From Edaphocola flava (lineage in GTDB: Bacteria; Bacteroidota; Bacteroidia; Chitinophagales; Chitinophagaceae), in assembly GCF_004118155.1 (NCBI RefSeq), contig NZ_SAIQ01000001.1, positions 62,001 to 126,000 of the forward strand: a stretch of DNA of 64,000 bases, given 5' to 3'. The notes below the pieces were generated by a model, which worked only from the letters and a program-made list of their open reading frames with translations, ran no database searches and had not been told where the DNA came from. Both the position numbers and the translations under genes were made by a program. Below, in pieces: positions 17,044-27,130 of the stretch (within the stretch, counting starts at the first letter, position 1; the number at the start of each line of letters is the position of its first letter).

Positions 17044-18738
17044 ATGAAAAACACGTGCCTGCTCTTCCTGTTGCTGTGGGGAAATATGAAAACCACTGCC
17101 CAGGACGCAGTACCTAAAGACTATTTTGCCAATCCATTAAAGATCCCGATGCAACTAGCCGGCAGCTTTGCCGAATGCCGCCCTAACCATTTTCATACCG
17201 GCATTGACCTAAAGACCAACAACCAGGAGAACCTTCCTGTACTCGCTGCAGCAGATGGCTTTATCAGCCGCATTTCCGTATCTCATGCAGGTTATGGTTA
17301 TTGCCTGTACATGCAACACCCGAATGGCTATACCACTGTATACGGTCATCTGAACAAGTATATGCCGGAGGTAATGGCCTATGTAAAACAGCAGCAGTAT
17401 AAGCAACAGAAGTGGAATGTAGATCTGCAACTGAACAGCAAACAATTTGTATATAAAAAGGGCGCGCAGATCGCATACAGCGGCAATACCGGTGGTTCAA
17501 CGGCTCCTCACCTGCATTTCGAAATCAGGAATACCCGGACTGAACTGGTTATGGACCCGCTTTTATTCGGATTGCCCATCAAGGACAATATTGCCCCCAA
17601 AGCCGGCACACTGGCTTTTTATGATGCAGATAATTATTATGAGGCCTCTCCCCTTTTAGTATCCCTAAAACCTCCGGTAAAAAAGAAGGGTGCAGCACCC
17701 ATGAGTGATGTCGTCACGGTTCCTTATGCGCAAACGATGATTGGTATTGATGCCAAAGATTATATCAATGGCAGCAGTAACTGGCTGGGCATATCTTTTA
17801 TGCAGCTATATTTCGATGAACGACCTGTGGCTACTATACACAATACAGAACTGAACTTCGATCATAACCGCGCAGTGAATGCCTATGCCGATTTCCGAAC
17901 TTATTCCAACAAAGGGATATGGATGCATGGCTTGTACAAACTGCCCAATAACCCACTCGATGTCTATTCAGGTATGGTCAAGAATGGCTTGCTGGACATT
18001 GGTGACGGTAAAGTGCATAACATCAAAATTGTGATGCAGGATGCCTTCGGTAATACGACAACGGTAAACAAACAAATTCAATATAAGACCAAAGCGGGAG
18101 TAGTAGCCTGCCGCGGGCGGTTCAATGCCGGACAGCGGCATTACTACAAGCATTACACCGGCAACATGTATTGCAACCTGCCTGCAAAAGTATTTTATGA
18201 TGATGTCTGTTTCACCGTAAAAGAAGTACTGATGCCCGGCCAGTACTCCAGTCAGTTCGACATACTACGCCAGGCAGTACCCGCACATGATTATTTTGAA
18301 CTGGGCCTGAAACTAATAAAACCGGTGCCGGCAGCACTCAGAGGCAAACTGATCTTTATGCACAAAATTCCTAAATCGAACCTGCCCGGCAGCAACAGCC
18401 AGGAAGCCCAGGCTGCGGAATGGAAAGATGGTTTTGCTATGGCTAAGGTAAGGAGCTTCGGTAGCTACAGCGTAGGCATTGATACCACTGCTCCGAAGAT
18501 AGTACGGCTGAATGCAACGCAGAAGCAGTCTATACAATTCACCGTAACAGAAGAGAAAACTTCAATAGCCGCTGTGAAGGGCTATATCAATAACCAATGG
18601 GTTTGTTTTTCCAGGAAGGGCAATACTTATACGTATATACCGGATGAATACTGCCCTGCCGGAAAAAGTACAATCAGGCTTGTTGCTACAGATGAGAATG
18701 GTAATGAGTCGGTGTACTCAAGTACCTTTATGAAATAA
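17044..18738 (+). CDS. M23-family (LytM) metallopeptidase
   Basis: 564 residues, signal peptide (LLFLLLWGNMKTTAQ). The M23 zinc-peptidase domain occupies about residues 35-180: HFHTGIDLKTN supplies the first Zn-ligand His and Asp, VYGHLNKY the next conserved His, and APHLHFEIR the HxH pair, so the catalytic set is complete. It should cut peptidoglycan cross-bridges or stem peptides in the periplasm. The remaining about 380 residues are beta-rich (Ig- or CBM-like; GSYSVGIDTTAPKIVRLN, VATDENGNES) and not assigned. Bacteroidota members of this architecture are usually linked to envelope growth. Confidence 0.92.
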   Translation: MKNTCLLFLLLWGNMKTTAQDAVPKDYFANPLKIPMQLAGSFAECRPNHFHTGIDLKTNNQENLPVLAAADGFISRISVSHAGYGYCLYMQHPNGYTTVYGHLNKYMPEVMAYVKQQQYKQQKWNVDLQLNSKQFVYKKGAQIAYSGNTGGSTAPHLHFEIRNTRTELVMDPLLFGLPIKDNIAPKAGTLAFYDADNYYEASPLLVSLKPPVKKKGAAPMSDVVTVPYAQTMIGIDAKDYINGSSNWLGISFMQLYFDERPVATIHNTELNFDHNRAVNAYADFRTYSNKGIWMHGLYKLPNNPLDVYSGMVKNGLLDIGDGKVHNIKIVMQDAFGNTTTVNKQIQYKTKAGVVACRGRFNAGQRHYYKHYTGNMYCNLPAKVFYDDVCFTVKEVLMPGQYSSQFDILRQAVPAHDYFELGLKLIKPVPAALRGKLIFMHKIPKSNLPGSNSQEAQAAEWKDGFAMAKVRSFGSYSVGIDTTAPKIVRLNATQKQSIQFTVTEEKTSIAAVKGYINNQWVCFSRKGNTYTYIPDEYCPAGKSTIRLVATDENGNESVYSSTFMK

Positions 18739-18746
18739 AGCAGCTA

Positions 18747-19292
18747 TTACCTTTTGGTACGATGTACTTTAGGTTTCACTTTTGAAGGCGCTTTTACTGG
18801 TGTATCCGGGATGGCAATCAATCCTTGTATTACCGGTGGCGGCGCAACGGTATCTTTAACTGGTTTTGGACCGAGTGGTTTAGGACAGACGATCTTGCCC
18901 ATGACCATAGGCTGCAAAGTATCTGCCTGTGCTGTTTCAGGCTTCTGTGGCACTTGCTTGCCTGTTTTTTGTTGTGCATAACCACAGGAAGCAAATACAA
19001 ATAACAGGGCTACCGTCGCGGCTATCTTTTTCCAATATGGCAATGCAGAACTTGCAATCACTGGTATTACTTCCAGGTGTGTATCTTCCGGCAATGCCGC
19101 CATCTGATCTACACGCAAACGACCACAGGTGCTTTTATTTTGTTGTAAATATTGCAGGATATCTGCTGTTTCCCAATTCGTAAAATCTACAACGGTTTTG
19201 CAACATTGTACGCAATGGCGACCGGTGAGATCAGGTGTCATGGCATTCCAGTCTTCATGACAAGGCTCGGCTATCTGCATCTGTGTATTCAT
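18747..19292 (-). CDS. Cys-motif single-TM protein, tandem paralogue
   Basis: 181 residues. The N-terminal 60 residues carry EPCHEDWNAM and GRHCVQCCKTVVDFT, a Cys/His pattern of a small metal-binding domain seen at the N-terminus of many Bacteroidota membrane proteins. A membrane helix follows near residue 90 (WKKIAATVALLFVFASC), and a Pro-rich tail (VPQKPETAQ, GPKPVKDTVAPPPVIQG) that would lie in the periplasm. By layout it resembles anti-sigma or TonB-like signalling proteins, but no catalytic or TonB C-terminal domain is visible. It follows the paralogue at 19393-19986 by about 100 bp. Confidence 0.78.
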   Translation of the reverse strand: MNTQMQIAEPCHEDWNAMTPDLTGRHCVQCCKTVVDFTNWETADILQYLQQNKSTCGRLRVDQMAALPEDTHLEVIPVIASSALPYWKKIAATVALLFVFASCGYAQQKTGKQVPQKPETAQADTLQPMVMGKIVCPKPLGPKPVKDTVAPPPVIQGLIAIPDTPVKAPSKVKPKVHRTKR

Positions 19293-19392
19293 AATTCTGT
19301 TCTTTAACCATATGATGCTGCCGTTTTATTTATTCCATAAAAGTTGGAAAAAATTATTTCAGCCGAAGAAACAAAATACAAACCAGGCACAG

Positions 19393-19986
19393 TTATTCCG
19401 GAAAAGGACCCATTTTTACGGTATCAGTTGAGGGAGGCGGAGGAGCAACAACTGGTTCCGGGGGATCAGGAATCGAAATTCCTCCCTGTACATAAGATTC
19501 ATTGGGATAAACAACTTCCGCTGGTTTCGGTGGAGTAACCTGTCTGAGGTGCGATTGTTTGGAAGGCTCATCTGGCACGGCTGGCGGCGGTACCGCCATC
19601 AGTTCTCCTACAATAGGCACTACAGCAGTATCTGTCTGTGCTGCTGCAGCATTAACCGGTTCAGTTGTTGGATTGTTGCAAGAGGCGAATGCAAACAGCA
19701 GCGCGATTACAGCTGCCATTTTCTTTACGTAAGACAGAGGTGATGCGGAGATCAGGGGAACGAGGTCCAGTCCTGACTGTTGTACCGGGACGATCAACTG
19801 CTCTTTTCTCAGGCGACCACAGGCATTGGTATGTTGGCGCAGATACTGAAGAATATCTTCTGCTTCCCAACTCGTAAAATCGATTACTGTTTTACAGCAA
19901 TGATCGCAATGTCTCCCACGTTCATTGGGGATCATTGCATGCCAGTCTTCATGACAAGGCTCGGCAATATGCAACTGCGTACTCAT
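19393..19986 (-). CDS. Cys-motif single-TM protein, tandem paralogue
   Basis: 197 residues. EPCHEDWHAM, GRHCDHCCKTVIDFTSWE and ILQYLRQHTNACGRLR match the neighbouring protein closely; the helix is at about 92-108 (MAAVIALLFAFASC) and the tail is again Pro-rich (AVPPPAVPDEPSKQ, IPDPPEPVVAPPPPS). The two genes look like a tandem duplication with the tails diverging faster than the Cys domain. Likely cytoplasmic metal-binding head with a periplasmic tail; role unknown. Confidence 0.78.
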   Translation of the reverse strand: MSTQLHIAEPCHEDWHAMIPNERGRHCDHCCKTVIDFTSWEAEDILQYLRQHTNACGRLRKEQLIVPVQQSGLDLVPLISASPLSYVKKMAAVIALLFAFASCNNPTTEPVNAAAAQTDTAVVPIVGELMAVPPPAVPDEPSKQSHLRQVTPPKPAEVVYPNESYVQGGISIPDPPEPVVAPPPPSTDTVKMGPFPE

Positions 19987-20036
19987 AGAATATGCTTTAT
20001 TCTATAGAGCTGCGTTTGACATATTTCCACAAAAAA

Positions 20037-20687
20037 TTATTGGGTAAATACGTACTGGAGTATGTTGGTGCCCATTTGCAGTGCCTGCAAACGTTTCTCC
20101 GGGCTATCTTTATGTACTTCGGGATCTTCCCATCCATCTCCCAGATCGCAGTCGTAGGAATAGAAACAGACCAGTCTGCCCTTATAGATCAGGCCATAGC
20201 CTTTTGGCTGTTTTCCGTCATGCTCATGTATTTTAGGCAGCCCATTGGGAAACTGAAACTTCTGATGGTAAATAGGATGTGTAAACGGCAGTTCTACAAA
20301 ACTGAGTTCCGGAAATACTTTCTTCATCTCCGGGCGCACATAGGGGTCCAGCCCATAGTTATCATCTATATGCAGGAAGCCTCCGGACTCCAGGTACAGC
20401 CTCAGGTTACGGGCTTCTTCATCTGTAAAAAAGATGCGTCCGTGACCGGTTGTATGCAGCATGGCATAGTTAAATATATCGGAGCTACCCACAGCCACCT
20501 GTGCTTCGCGGGTATCCAGTTTGGTGCCAAGGTTCTGGTTACAGAATGCAGTAAGATTTTTAATCGCTGTAGGGTTGGCATACCAGTCTCCCCCGCCCCC
20601 GTAAACCAGGAGGCCGATACGCAATTGCTGCGCCAGTGCAGGCATACTGCAACATATTGTGAGGCACAAGGCCAGTATTCTAACCAT
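20037..20687 (-). CDS. DUF4159 domain-containing protein
   Basis: 216 residues, signal peptide (CLTICCSMPALAQ). The body fits DUF4159: GGGGDWYANPTAIKNLTAF, DIFNYAMLHTTGHG, LRLYLESGGFLHIDDNYG, FPNGLPKIHEHDGKQPKGYG. The fold resembles a class I glutamine-amidotransferase-like or ThuA-like flavodoxin domain without an evident catalytic triad. Its start overlaps the end of rsmE by 8 bp, so translation is coupled. Exported; function unknown. Confidence 0.85.
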   Translation of the reverse strand: MVRILALCLTICCSMPALAQQLRIGLLVYGGGGDWYANPTAIKNLTAFCNQNLGTKLDTREAQVAVGSSDIFNYAMLHTTGHGRIFFTDEEARNLRLYLESGGFLHIDDNYGLDPYVRPEMKKVFPELSFVELPFTHPIYHQKFQFPNGLPKIHEHDGKQPKGYGLIYKGRLVCFYSYDCDLGDGWEDPEVHKDSPEKRLQALQMGTNILQYVFTQ

Positions 20688-21396
20688 AGTTTACGGCATT
20701 AAATATAGTGCAGGCATATAAGCCGGCGGTTTCTGTTCTGAGCCGGTTTTGCCCCAGGCTTACCGGTTCCAGTCCTGCTTCCAGGCACAGGCTGATCTCT
20801 ACGGGGGTAAAATCCCCTTCGGGTCCGATCAGCATCAGGGTATCTTTACCCGGTTGCAGGTGGGTAATATAAGACTTGCGCTCTTCGGTATCAATACAGT
20901 GGGCAATAAAACGCTGGGCTGTTGTAGTACTTTGCTGCAACAGGGCTTTCAGTTTTATCGAATCATGCAGTTGCGGCAAATAACATTGCTGAGACTGCAG
21001 CATGGCCGAAATCAGGATGCCTTGCAGGCGCTCCATCTTCAACTTATCCTTTTCTGTACGATCGGTGATGATGGGGTATATTTGTTCAATACCCATCTCC
21101 ATCGCTTTCTCCAGCAACCATTCATTGCGGCTGTTGTTTTTGGTAAAGGCAATACCCAATGCAAAGGCTACAGGGCGTGCCGGCAACTGTTCTACTTTAG
21201 TACAATGCACCATACAATGCTTACGTTCTGCCGCAGTAATCACGGCTTCAATACGCAGCCCTTTTCCATTGGTCAGTAATAGAGGTGCGCCTTCTTTCAT
21301 ACGCAATACCTGTACACAATGCTTGGAGGTCGCTTCATCCAGCGTATAGACACCTTCCTTTGCAGGCAGATTTTCCTGGTAAAAAAACGGTAACAT
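20680..21396 (-). CDS. rsmE: 16S rRNA (uracil1498-N3)-methyltransferase
   Basis: 238 residues, usual length. N-terminal PUA-like domain (YTLDEATSKHCVQVLRMKEG), then the SPOUT trefoil-knot domain: TKNNSRNEWLLEKAMEMGIEQ, MLIGPEGDFTPVE and VSLGQNRLRTETA are the SAM-binding knot motifs. It methylates N3 of U1498 in helix 44 of 16S rRNA. Cytoplasmic. Overlaps the DUF4159 gene. Confidence 0.95.
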   Translation of the reverse strand: MLPFFYQENLPAKEGVYTLDEATSKHCVQVLRMKEGAPLLLTNGKGLRIEAVITAAERKHCMVHCTKVEQLPARPVAFALGIAFTKNNSRNEWLLEKAMEMGIEQIYPIITDRTEKDKLKMERLQGILISAMLQSQQCYLPQLHDSIKLKALLQQSTTTAQRFIAHCIDTEERKSYITHLQPGKDTLMLIGPEGDFTPVEISLCLEAGLEPVSLGQNRLRTETAGLYACTIFNAVNYG

Positions 21397-21417
21397 GAAT
21401 AGGATTAATTTTCCGGC

Positions 21418-21984
21418 TTATTGAAACTTATACGTAATCACAACTTCTTTAGGATCGGACAGGAATGACTTTTCTGACTCCTGGATCACGATCTTATCTT
21501 TTACATAGTACGACAATTTCTGCTCCTTGGCATGAAAGCGGCCATTGTCGGCTGTTTCAATATAAATCATGCTGATTTTACGGGAAACATTATCATAATT
21601 AATGGTAAACTTCTGTACAAAGAGATCTGGCTCTTTGGCCGTATAGGTCAGTACAGATGCTTCAAGGGTATTATCATCGAACTGGTTAAAGTCGTATCGC
21701 TCGAAGAATTTATTGTCACTGATATCGGCATCACAGAATATTTTGAAAACCGTACTCCAGTCTACCTTATCATAGCCTACCAGGCTTGAGTCTTTTTTGC
21801 CATTCACAATGGTTGTTTTCTCAAACATATACGGCTGACCTTTGTACAGCTCGTACTGATCTGCTACAAACTGCTTTACGGAAAAGTAGGACTTATCCGG
21901 ATCATAAGGCTCTTCTTCCTTCTTACATGCACTAAACGTAAGGCTGGCAAAGGAGCAGAGCAATAAAAGATATTTGTATGACAT
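21418..21984 (-). CDS. Hypothetical lipoprotein
   Basis: 188 residues from the ATG at 21982-21984 (MSYKYLLLLCSFASLTFSAC); the frame is open further upstream, but only this start gives a proper lipoprotein signal with lipobox TFSAC. The mature part is an acidic, beta-rich domain (FEKTTIVNGKKDSSLVGYDK, KFTINYDNVSRKISMIYIE) with no family I can name; it could be a lipocalin-like fold. Lies 20 bp after rsmE in the same direction's upstream position. Confidence 0.72.
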   Translation of the reverse strand: MSYKYLLLLCSFASLTFSACKKEEEPYDPDKSYFSVKQFVADQYELYKGQPYMFEKTTIVNGKKDSSLVGYDKVDWSTVFKIFCDADISDNKFFERYDFNQFDDNTLEASVLTYTAKEPDLFVQKFTINYDNVSRKISMIYIETADNGRFHAKEQKLSYYVKDKIVIQESEKSFLSDPKEVVITYKFQ

Positions 21985-22082
21985 GGTGCAAATGTATGAA
22001 ATACTAAAATGAATCAATATAAAATCGAAAACTGTATGTAACTTTTCATGGTTTTTACAGTCAAACACCAAATTTATTGAAA

Positions 22083-22802
22083 ATGAAAAATATCACAGCA
22101 CTGTTTTTGCTTCTTTTTCAAAGCCTGTTTGCCTTTGCCCAGAATAACAAAGGCAACAGAAGTACTTTAAATATACATTTGAGCGACGGATCTCCGCTGA
22201 TCGTTACCATCAATGATCGCAATTTCAAAAAGGTCAATACCCTGATTACGATTGCGGACCTGCCCCGTAAGCGCCACAATATACAGGTGTATAAATTCAG
22301 GGCTTATGCAGACGGACAAGGCGGTAAGGCCGAACTGATGTACAGCGGCAATTTCAAAATAGAACCGGGATATACTTATGACTGTATTGTGGATGTAAAC
22401 ACGCGTAAGTTGTATATCAAAAAGATGACACCGGGTATGAATAGTTATGTGCCCCCTCCCCCAGCTCCGGCACCAGATTTTCGTAAAGATGTGCCCCTGG
22501 GTGCAAGCGGAGGCAAACAACTTGCTCCTGGCCTGTTCGAACTGAATAAGAAAATGGAAGCGGTAAAAGAGGATACTAAAAAATTACAGCTGGCACAGGA
22601 TTACATCGGTATGCATATGATCAACACTTCAGACTTACGCCAGATCGTTTCCTGGATTATGTTTGATGACAATAAAATGAAATTGCTGAAAACTGCTTAC
22701 CCATCTGTACAGGATAAGGAATTATATGCCGGGTTGAAGGATATCTTTACGATGCCGGCAACACAAAAAGAATTTGAGGACTACGTCCGTAGCCTGAAAT
22801 AA
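22083..22802 (+). CDS. DUF4476 domain-containing secreted protein
   Basis: 239 residues from the ATG at 22083; an in-frame TTG two codons earlier is less likely. Signal peptide (LLLFQSLFAFAQ). An N-terminal beta domain (LNIHLSDGSPLIVTINDRNF) and a Pro-rich hinge (VPPPPAPAPD) precede a C-terminal DUF4476 helical domain at about 150-239 (LAQDYIGMHMINTSDLRQIV, FEDYVRSLK). A second DUF4476 protein is at 38451-39548. Envelope location; function unknown. Confidence 0.84.
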   Translation: MKNITALFLLLFQSLFAFAQNNKGNRSTLNIHLSDGSPLIVTINDRNFKKVNTLITIADLPRKRHNIQVYKFRAYADGQGGKAELMYSGNFKIEPGYTYDCIVDVNTRKLYIKKMTPGMNSYVPPPPAPAPDFRKDVPLGASGGKQLAPGLFELNKKMEAVKEDTKKLQLAQDYIGMHMINTSDLRQIVSWIMFDDNKMKLLKTAYPSVQDKELYAGLKDIFTMPATQKEFEDYVRSLK

Positions 22803-22806
22803 AGAC

Positions 22807-24042
22807 TTAAGATGCTGCAATGCTCTGGGCAGCGATAAAACCCGTTGTCCAGGCATTCTGAAAGTTAAACCCTCCGGTTACTCCATCTATATTCAGAATT
22901 TCTCCGGCGAAGTATATACCCTTTTGCAGTTTACTCTCCATCGTATTACTATCTACCTCAGATAAGTCTACACCTCCAGCCGTAACGAATTCTTCTTTGA
23001 AGGTCGTCTTCCCTTTTACCTCAAATTCCATAGCAGCAACGTTCTTCAAAAACCGGTTAAAGTCCTTTGCCGGAAGATCACCCCAACGCATATCAGCAGC
23101 TATACTGCTCTCCTGCATCATATACTCCCATAGCCTTGCGGGTAATCCAAGCCCTTGTGTATTCATCACTTTTTGTTGCGGATGCATCTGACGATACTCC
23201 AGCAGGTGCTGGCGCAGGGTTTCTTCATTGAACTGATTCAGCCAGTTGACCTGTATTTTAAACTGGTACTGCTGCTCTGCAAGATACAATGCACTATAGG
23301 CACTCAATTTCAGTACTGCAGGACCGCTCAGCCCCCAATGGGTTATCAGCAAAGGTCCGGACTGTTGCAGCTTAGTACCATTGATGCGCACCTGTGCATC
23401 CGGAACACTTAGTCCCATAAATTGTGTAATCGGGTGTTTGGGTATATTGAAGGTAAACAGAGAGGGAACCGGCGGATTGATCTGATGTCCTAAAGGTTTG
23501 AGCCATTCAAACATATCCAGCTTAGGAAAACCACCGCTGGCAATTACCACAACATCGGCAAAGAGAGCTTCCCTTCCCTGTAGTTGTATGGTATAGCCAC
23601 CATCCGCAGCAGGACTTACCGACTGTACGGCATGTTGCATGCGCAGATCGACACCTTGCCGCTGCACTTCCTGCATCAGGCAGTCAATGATGGTTTGCGA
23701 CTCATCTGTAACAGGAAACATCCGGTTATCGGCCTCTGTCTTCAGCACTACGCCACGCTGACGAAACCAGGCAATGGTATCCGGTACAAAAAAATGATGG
23801 AAGGTCTTCTTTACAAATTTTCCGCCGCGTGGATACTTTTTTGCCATTGCTGCAATGCTATCAGCATTATGGGTAACGTTGCAACGACCGCCCCCACTGA
23901 CTTTCACCTTACTCAGCCATTTATTACTTTTCTCCAGCAATATTACTTTCTGTCCCGGGCGATGCGGAATATTAGCCGCACAGAAAAAACCGGCGGCACC
24001 GCCGCCGATAATCACAATAGTTTTATGTGTGCTCTTATTCAA
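22807..24042 (-). CDS. YhiN/HI0933-family FAD-dependent oxidoreductase (TTG start)
   Basis: 411 residues. FAD-binding dinucleotide fold IVIIGGGAAGFFCAANI, then LSKVKVSGGGRCNVTHN, a signature of the HI0933/YhiN family, and the C-terminal YFAGEILNIDGVTGGFNFQN. No reaction is firmly established for this family; it is a cytoplasmic flavoprotein. The first usable codon is TTG at 24040-24042; there is no ATG upstream in frame or before the FAD motif. It converges on the DUF4476 gene with only 4 bp between stops. Confidence 0.88.
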   Translation of the reverse strand: MNKSTHKTIVIIGGGAAGFFCAANIPHRPGQKVILLEKSNKWLSKVKVSGGGRCNVTHNADSIAAMAKKYPRGGKFVKKTFHHFFVPDTIAWFRQRGVVLKTEADNRMFPVTDESQTIIDCLMQEVQRQGVDLRMQHAVQSVSPAADGGYTIQLQGREALFADVVVIASGGFPKLDMFEWLKPLGHQINPPVPSLFTFNIPKHPITQFMGLSVPDAQVRINGTKLQQSGPLLITHWGLSGPAVLKLSAYSALYLAEQQYQFKIQVNWLNQFNEETLRQHLLEYRQMHPQQKVMNTQGLGLPARLWEYMMQESSIAADMRWGDLPAKDFNRFLKNVAAMEFEVKGKTTFKEEFVTAGGVDLSEVDSNTMESKLQKGIYFAGEILNIDGVTGGFNFQNAWTTGFIAAQSIAAS

Positions 24043-24062
24043 GAATAGTCCGGATGTAAATA

Positions 24063-25358
24063 TTAGGCTAATAATTCTGCCAGGCTTTCTTTAGCACAGG
24101 CAATTGTTTTGTCCAGATCAGCATAAGTCAATGCGTTGTTCAGGAACCAGCTTTCATATGCAGAAGGTGGAAGATAAACTCCTCTTTTCAGCATGGCATG
24201 AAAGAATTTATTGAAGAAGGCAATATCAGATGCTGCTGATGTAGCAAAATCGATTACCGGTTGTTTAGAGAAATGAATGCTGATCATACTGCCCATCTGG
24301 TTGATCACATAATCTACCCCACTTGCCTTTAGTACTTCATCCAATCCGTTGCGCAGGTATATCGTTTTTTCTTCCAGTTCAGTATAATATTCCGGGTGAG
24401 ATTTCAGTTGGTTCAGTAAGGCATAACCGGCAGCCATAGCCAACGGATTGCCACTTAAGGTTCCGGCCTGATACACATTACCCAATGGGGCAATATGCTC
24501 CATGATCTCACGCTTACCCCCAAATGCGCCTACCGGCATACCTGCACCGATCACTTTACCATAGGTTACCAGGTCGGCATCAATACCCAGGCGCTCCTGG
24601 GCACCACCTGCTCCCATACGGAAACCGGTCATCACCTCATCAAAGATCAGTATAATACCTTCCTGGGTACAGATTTCACGCAGGCCTTTAATAAAGTCTT
24701 CCTGCGGAAGGATGCAACCCATATTACCTGCGATCGGTTCGATAATGATCGCTGCAATTTCATTTTTATGTGTTGCTACCAGTTCTTGTACTGCGGCCAG
24801 GTCATTGTAGGGTGCCGTAAGGGTATCATTGGCAATACCTGCGGTTACTCCCGGTACATTCTGTATGCCAAATGTCGCCACACCACTACCTGCTTTAACC
24901 AGAAACATATCGGCATGTCCGTGGTAGCAGCCTTCAAATTTGATAAACTTATTCTTGCCGGTATAGCCACGGGCGAGGCGTATAGCCGACATACAGGCTT
25001 CAGTACCACTATTCACCATACGGATCAGGCCTACATTTTTAGTCATAGATATGATCAGTTCTGCCATCTCGATTTCCAGCAGGGTTGGCGCACCGAAAGA
25101 AGTAGAATCACCGGCTTTTTCTTTTATAGCCGAGATCACTGGTTCGTAAGCATGCCCCAGGATCATAGGTCCCCAGGAAGCAATATAATCGATATACGAC
25201 TGACCATCTTCATCATAGAGGTAAGCACCGCTGGCCTTCCTGATAAACAGTGGTGTGCCACCCACGCTTTTGAATGCTCTTACCGGCGAGTTTACACCAC
25301 CCGGTATACTATGCTGTGCTCTTTCGAATAATGATTTAGATGAAGTGTATTCGTACAT
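24063..25358 (-). CDS. hemL: Glutamate-1-semialdehyde 2,1-aminomutase
   Basis: 431 residues, typical. PLP fold-type I enzyme that converts glutamate-1-semialdehyde to 5-aminolevulinate in the C5 haem pathway. Motifs: [19 protein letters not shown] at the N-terminus, [50 protein letters not shown] and the PLP-lysine in [17 protein letters not shown]. Lies downstream of the yhiN-like gene's start on the same strand, 20 bp apart, so the two may be cotranscribed. Promoter just upstream. Confidence 0.96.
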   Translation of the reverse strand: MYEYTSSKSLFERAQHSIPGGVNSPVRAFKSVGGTPLFIRKASGAYLYDEDGQSYIDYIASWGPMILGHAYEPVISAIKEKAGDSTSFGAPTLLEIEMAELIISMTKNVGLIRMVNSGTEACMSAIRLARGYTGKNKFIKFEGCYHGHADMFLVKAGSGVATFGIQNVPGVTAGIANDTLTAPYNDLAAVQELVATHKNEIAAIIIEPIAGNMGCILPQEDFIKGLREICTQEGIILIFDEVMTGFRMGAGGAQERLGIDADLVTYGKVIGAGMPVGAFGGKREIMEHIAPLGNVYQAGTLSGNPLAMAAGYALLNQLKSHPEYYTELEEKTIYLRNGLDEVLKASGVDYVINQMGSMISIHFSKQPVIDFATSAASDIAFFNKFFHAMLKRGVYLPPSAYESWFLNNALTYADLDKTIACAKESLAELLA

Positions 25359-25385
25359 AACTTATTGTTTTGCTTTTTCCGGCTG

Positions 25386-25416
25386 CGAAATTACGATTTA
25401 AAACGAGGATGGTCAA
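25386..25416 (-). promoter_or_regulatory. Promoter of hemL
   Basis: Minus strand: TTG (25414-25416), 20-bp spacer, then TAATTTCG (25386-25393), one mismatch from TAnnTTTG. The hemL ATG follows 27 bp later. Confidence 0.5.
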
Positions 25417-25449
25417 GGAAAATACGGGAATATGCCTGTTCTTAAAAAC

Positions 25450-25481
25450 AAAAGTGCTCTGTCAAAGGACAGAGCACTTTT
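25450..25481 (-). terminator. Terminator of the atp operon
   Basis: 14-bp stem (25450-25463 with 25468-25481; AAAAGTGCTCTGTC) with a 4-nt loop, 18 bp after the atpA stop. A/T tracts on both sides. Confidence 0.85.
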
Positions 25482-25498
25482 TATATCATTACAGATGA

Positions 25499-27076
25499 TT
25501 ATTTGTATTGAGGAATTAAGCCTTTAGCTAATTCAAGCATTTGGTTGATACCATCTTCAGGTAAGTTTCCTTTTTTGAATTCAGCCAGAACGTTAGGCAG
25601 TTTGCTTTGCATTTCCAGCATGAACTGGTCTTCAAACGCTCTGATGTTCTTAACTGCAACTTCTCTTAACAGGTTGTTGGTACCTAAGTAGATGATAGCA
25701 ACTTGCTTCTCTACTGAATACGGACTGAACTGTGCTTGTTTCAGGATTTCCACGTTACGTGCACCTTTATCAATTACGTTTTTAGTAGCCGCATCCAGGT
25801 CACCACCGAATTTAGAGAATGCTTCCATCTCACGGTAAAGCGCCTGATCCAGTTTCAGTGTACCGGCAACTTTCTTCATAGATTTGATCTGAGCAGAACC
25901 ACCTACGCGGCTTACAGAGATACCTACGTTGATCGCCGGACGGATACCAGACAGGAATAAGTTAGTTTCCAGGAAGATCTGACCATCAGTGATCGAAATT
26001 ACGTTGGTAGGGATGTATGCAGATACGTCACCAGCCTGAGTTTCGATAATTGGTAATGCAGTCAGTGAACCACCACCTTTTACCATATGCTTGATAGACT
26101 CTGGTAAGTCGTTCATGTTCTTAACGATGTTGTCATCATTAATTACTTTCGCAGCTCTTTCCAGTAAACGGGAGTGCAAGTAGAATACGTCACCAGGATA
26201 AGCCTCACGACCCGGCGGACGACGTAACAGCAGAGATACCTCACGGTAAGCTACCGCTTGTTTTGACAGATCATCATATACAACCAGTGCAGGACGACCA
26301 GTATCACGGAAGAACTCCCCGATAGCGGCACCAGCGAATGGAGCATAGAACTGTAATGGAGCAGGATCAGCAGCAGAAGCAGATACGATAGTTGTATAAG
26401 CCATTGCACCGTGTGCTTCCAGTGTGTTCATTACTGCAGCTACAGTAGATGCTTTCTGACCGATAGCTACATAAATACAATATACTGGTTGACCAGCTTC
26501 GAAAAATTCTTTTTGGTTGATGATGGTATCCAGACAGATAGCAGTTTTACCAGTCTGACGGTCACCGATAACCAGCTCACGCTGACCACGACCGATAGGA
26601 ATCATCGCATCAACAGATTTCAAACCAGTTTGCAGTGGTTCTTTAACCGGCTCACGGAACAAAACACCTGGCGCTTTACGCTCGATAGGCATTTCATATA
26701 ATTCGCCTTTCAGAGGACCTTTACCATCGATAGGTTCACCCAGGGTGTTTACCACACGGCCAACCATACCTTCACCTACTTTGATAGATGCGATACGACC
26801 AGTACGACGTACAGTAGAACCTTCTTTGATTGAGTCGCTTTCACCCATCAATACCACACCCACGTTATCTTCTTCCAGGTTCAGTGCGATAGCTTTAGTA
26901 CCGTCTTCGAACTCCACCAATTCCCCTTGGCGCACACCACCAAGACCATAAACGCGTGCAATACCATCACCAATTTGTAATACGGTACCCACTTCTTCTA
27001 GGTCAGCAGAGCTGTTAAAGTTGCTCAATTGTTGGCGCAAGATCGCCGATATTTCGTCCGGTTTGATTTCAACCAT
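25499..27076 (-). CDS. atpA: ATP synthase F1 subunit alpha
   Basis: 525 residues. P-loop GDRQTGKT near residue 170, the alpha-specific [20 protein letters not shown] and the signature [17 protein letters not shown]. Alpha forms the non-catalytic nucleotide sites of the F1 hexamer and, with beta, makes ATP from the proton (or sodium) gradient. Last gene of atpB-E-F-H-A; a strong terminator follows, so gamma, beta and epsilon must lie elsewhere in the genome. Confidence 0.98.
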   Translation of the reverse strand: MVEIKPDEISAILRQQLSNFNSSADLEEVGTVLQIGDGIARVYGLGGVRQGELVEFEDGTKAIALNLEEDNVGVVLMGESDSIKEGSTVRRTGRIASIKVGEGMVGRVVNTLGEPIDGKGPLKGELYEMPIERKAPGVLFREPVKEPLQTGLKSVDAMIPIGRGQRELVIGDRQTGKTAICLDTIINQKEFFEAGQPVYCIYVAIGQKASTVAAVMNTLEAHGAMAYTTIVSASAADPAPLQFYAPFAGAAIGEFFRDTGRPALVVYDDLSKQAVAYREVSLLLRRPPGREAYPGDVFYLHSRLLERAAKVINDDNIVKNMNDLPESIKHMVKGGGSLTALPIIETQAGDVSAYIPTNVISITDGQIFLETNLFLSGIRPAINVGISVSRVGGSAQIKSMKKVAGTLKLDQALYREMEAFSKFGGDLDAATKNVIDKGARNVEILKQAQFSPYSVEKQVAIIYLGTNNLLREVAVKNIRAFEDQFMLEMQSKLPNVLAEFKKGNLPEDGINQMLELAKGLIPQYK

Positions 27077-27130
27077 TGTTATGAATATTTAATAATGATT
27101 TAAAGATTTTATGTTGTCTGTTGCTTGAAA

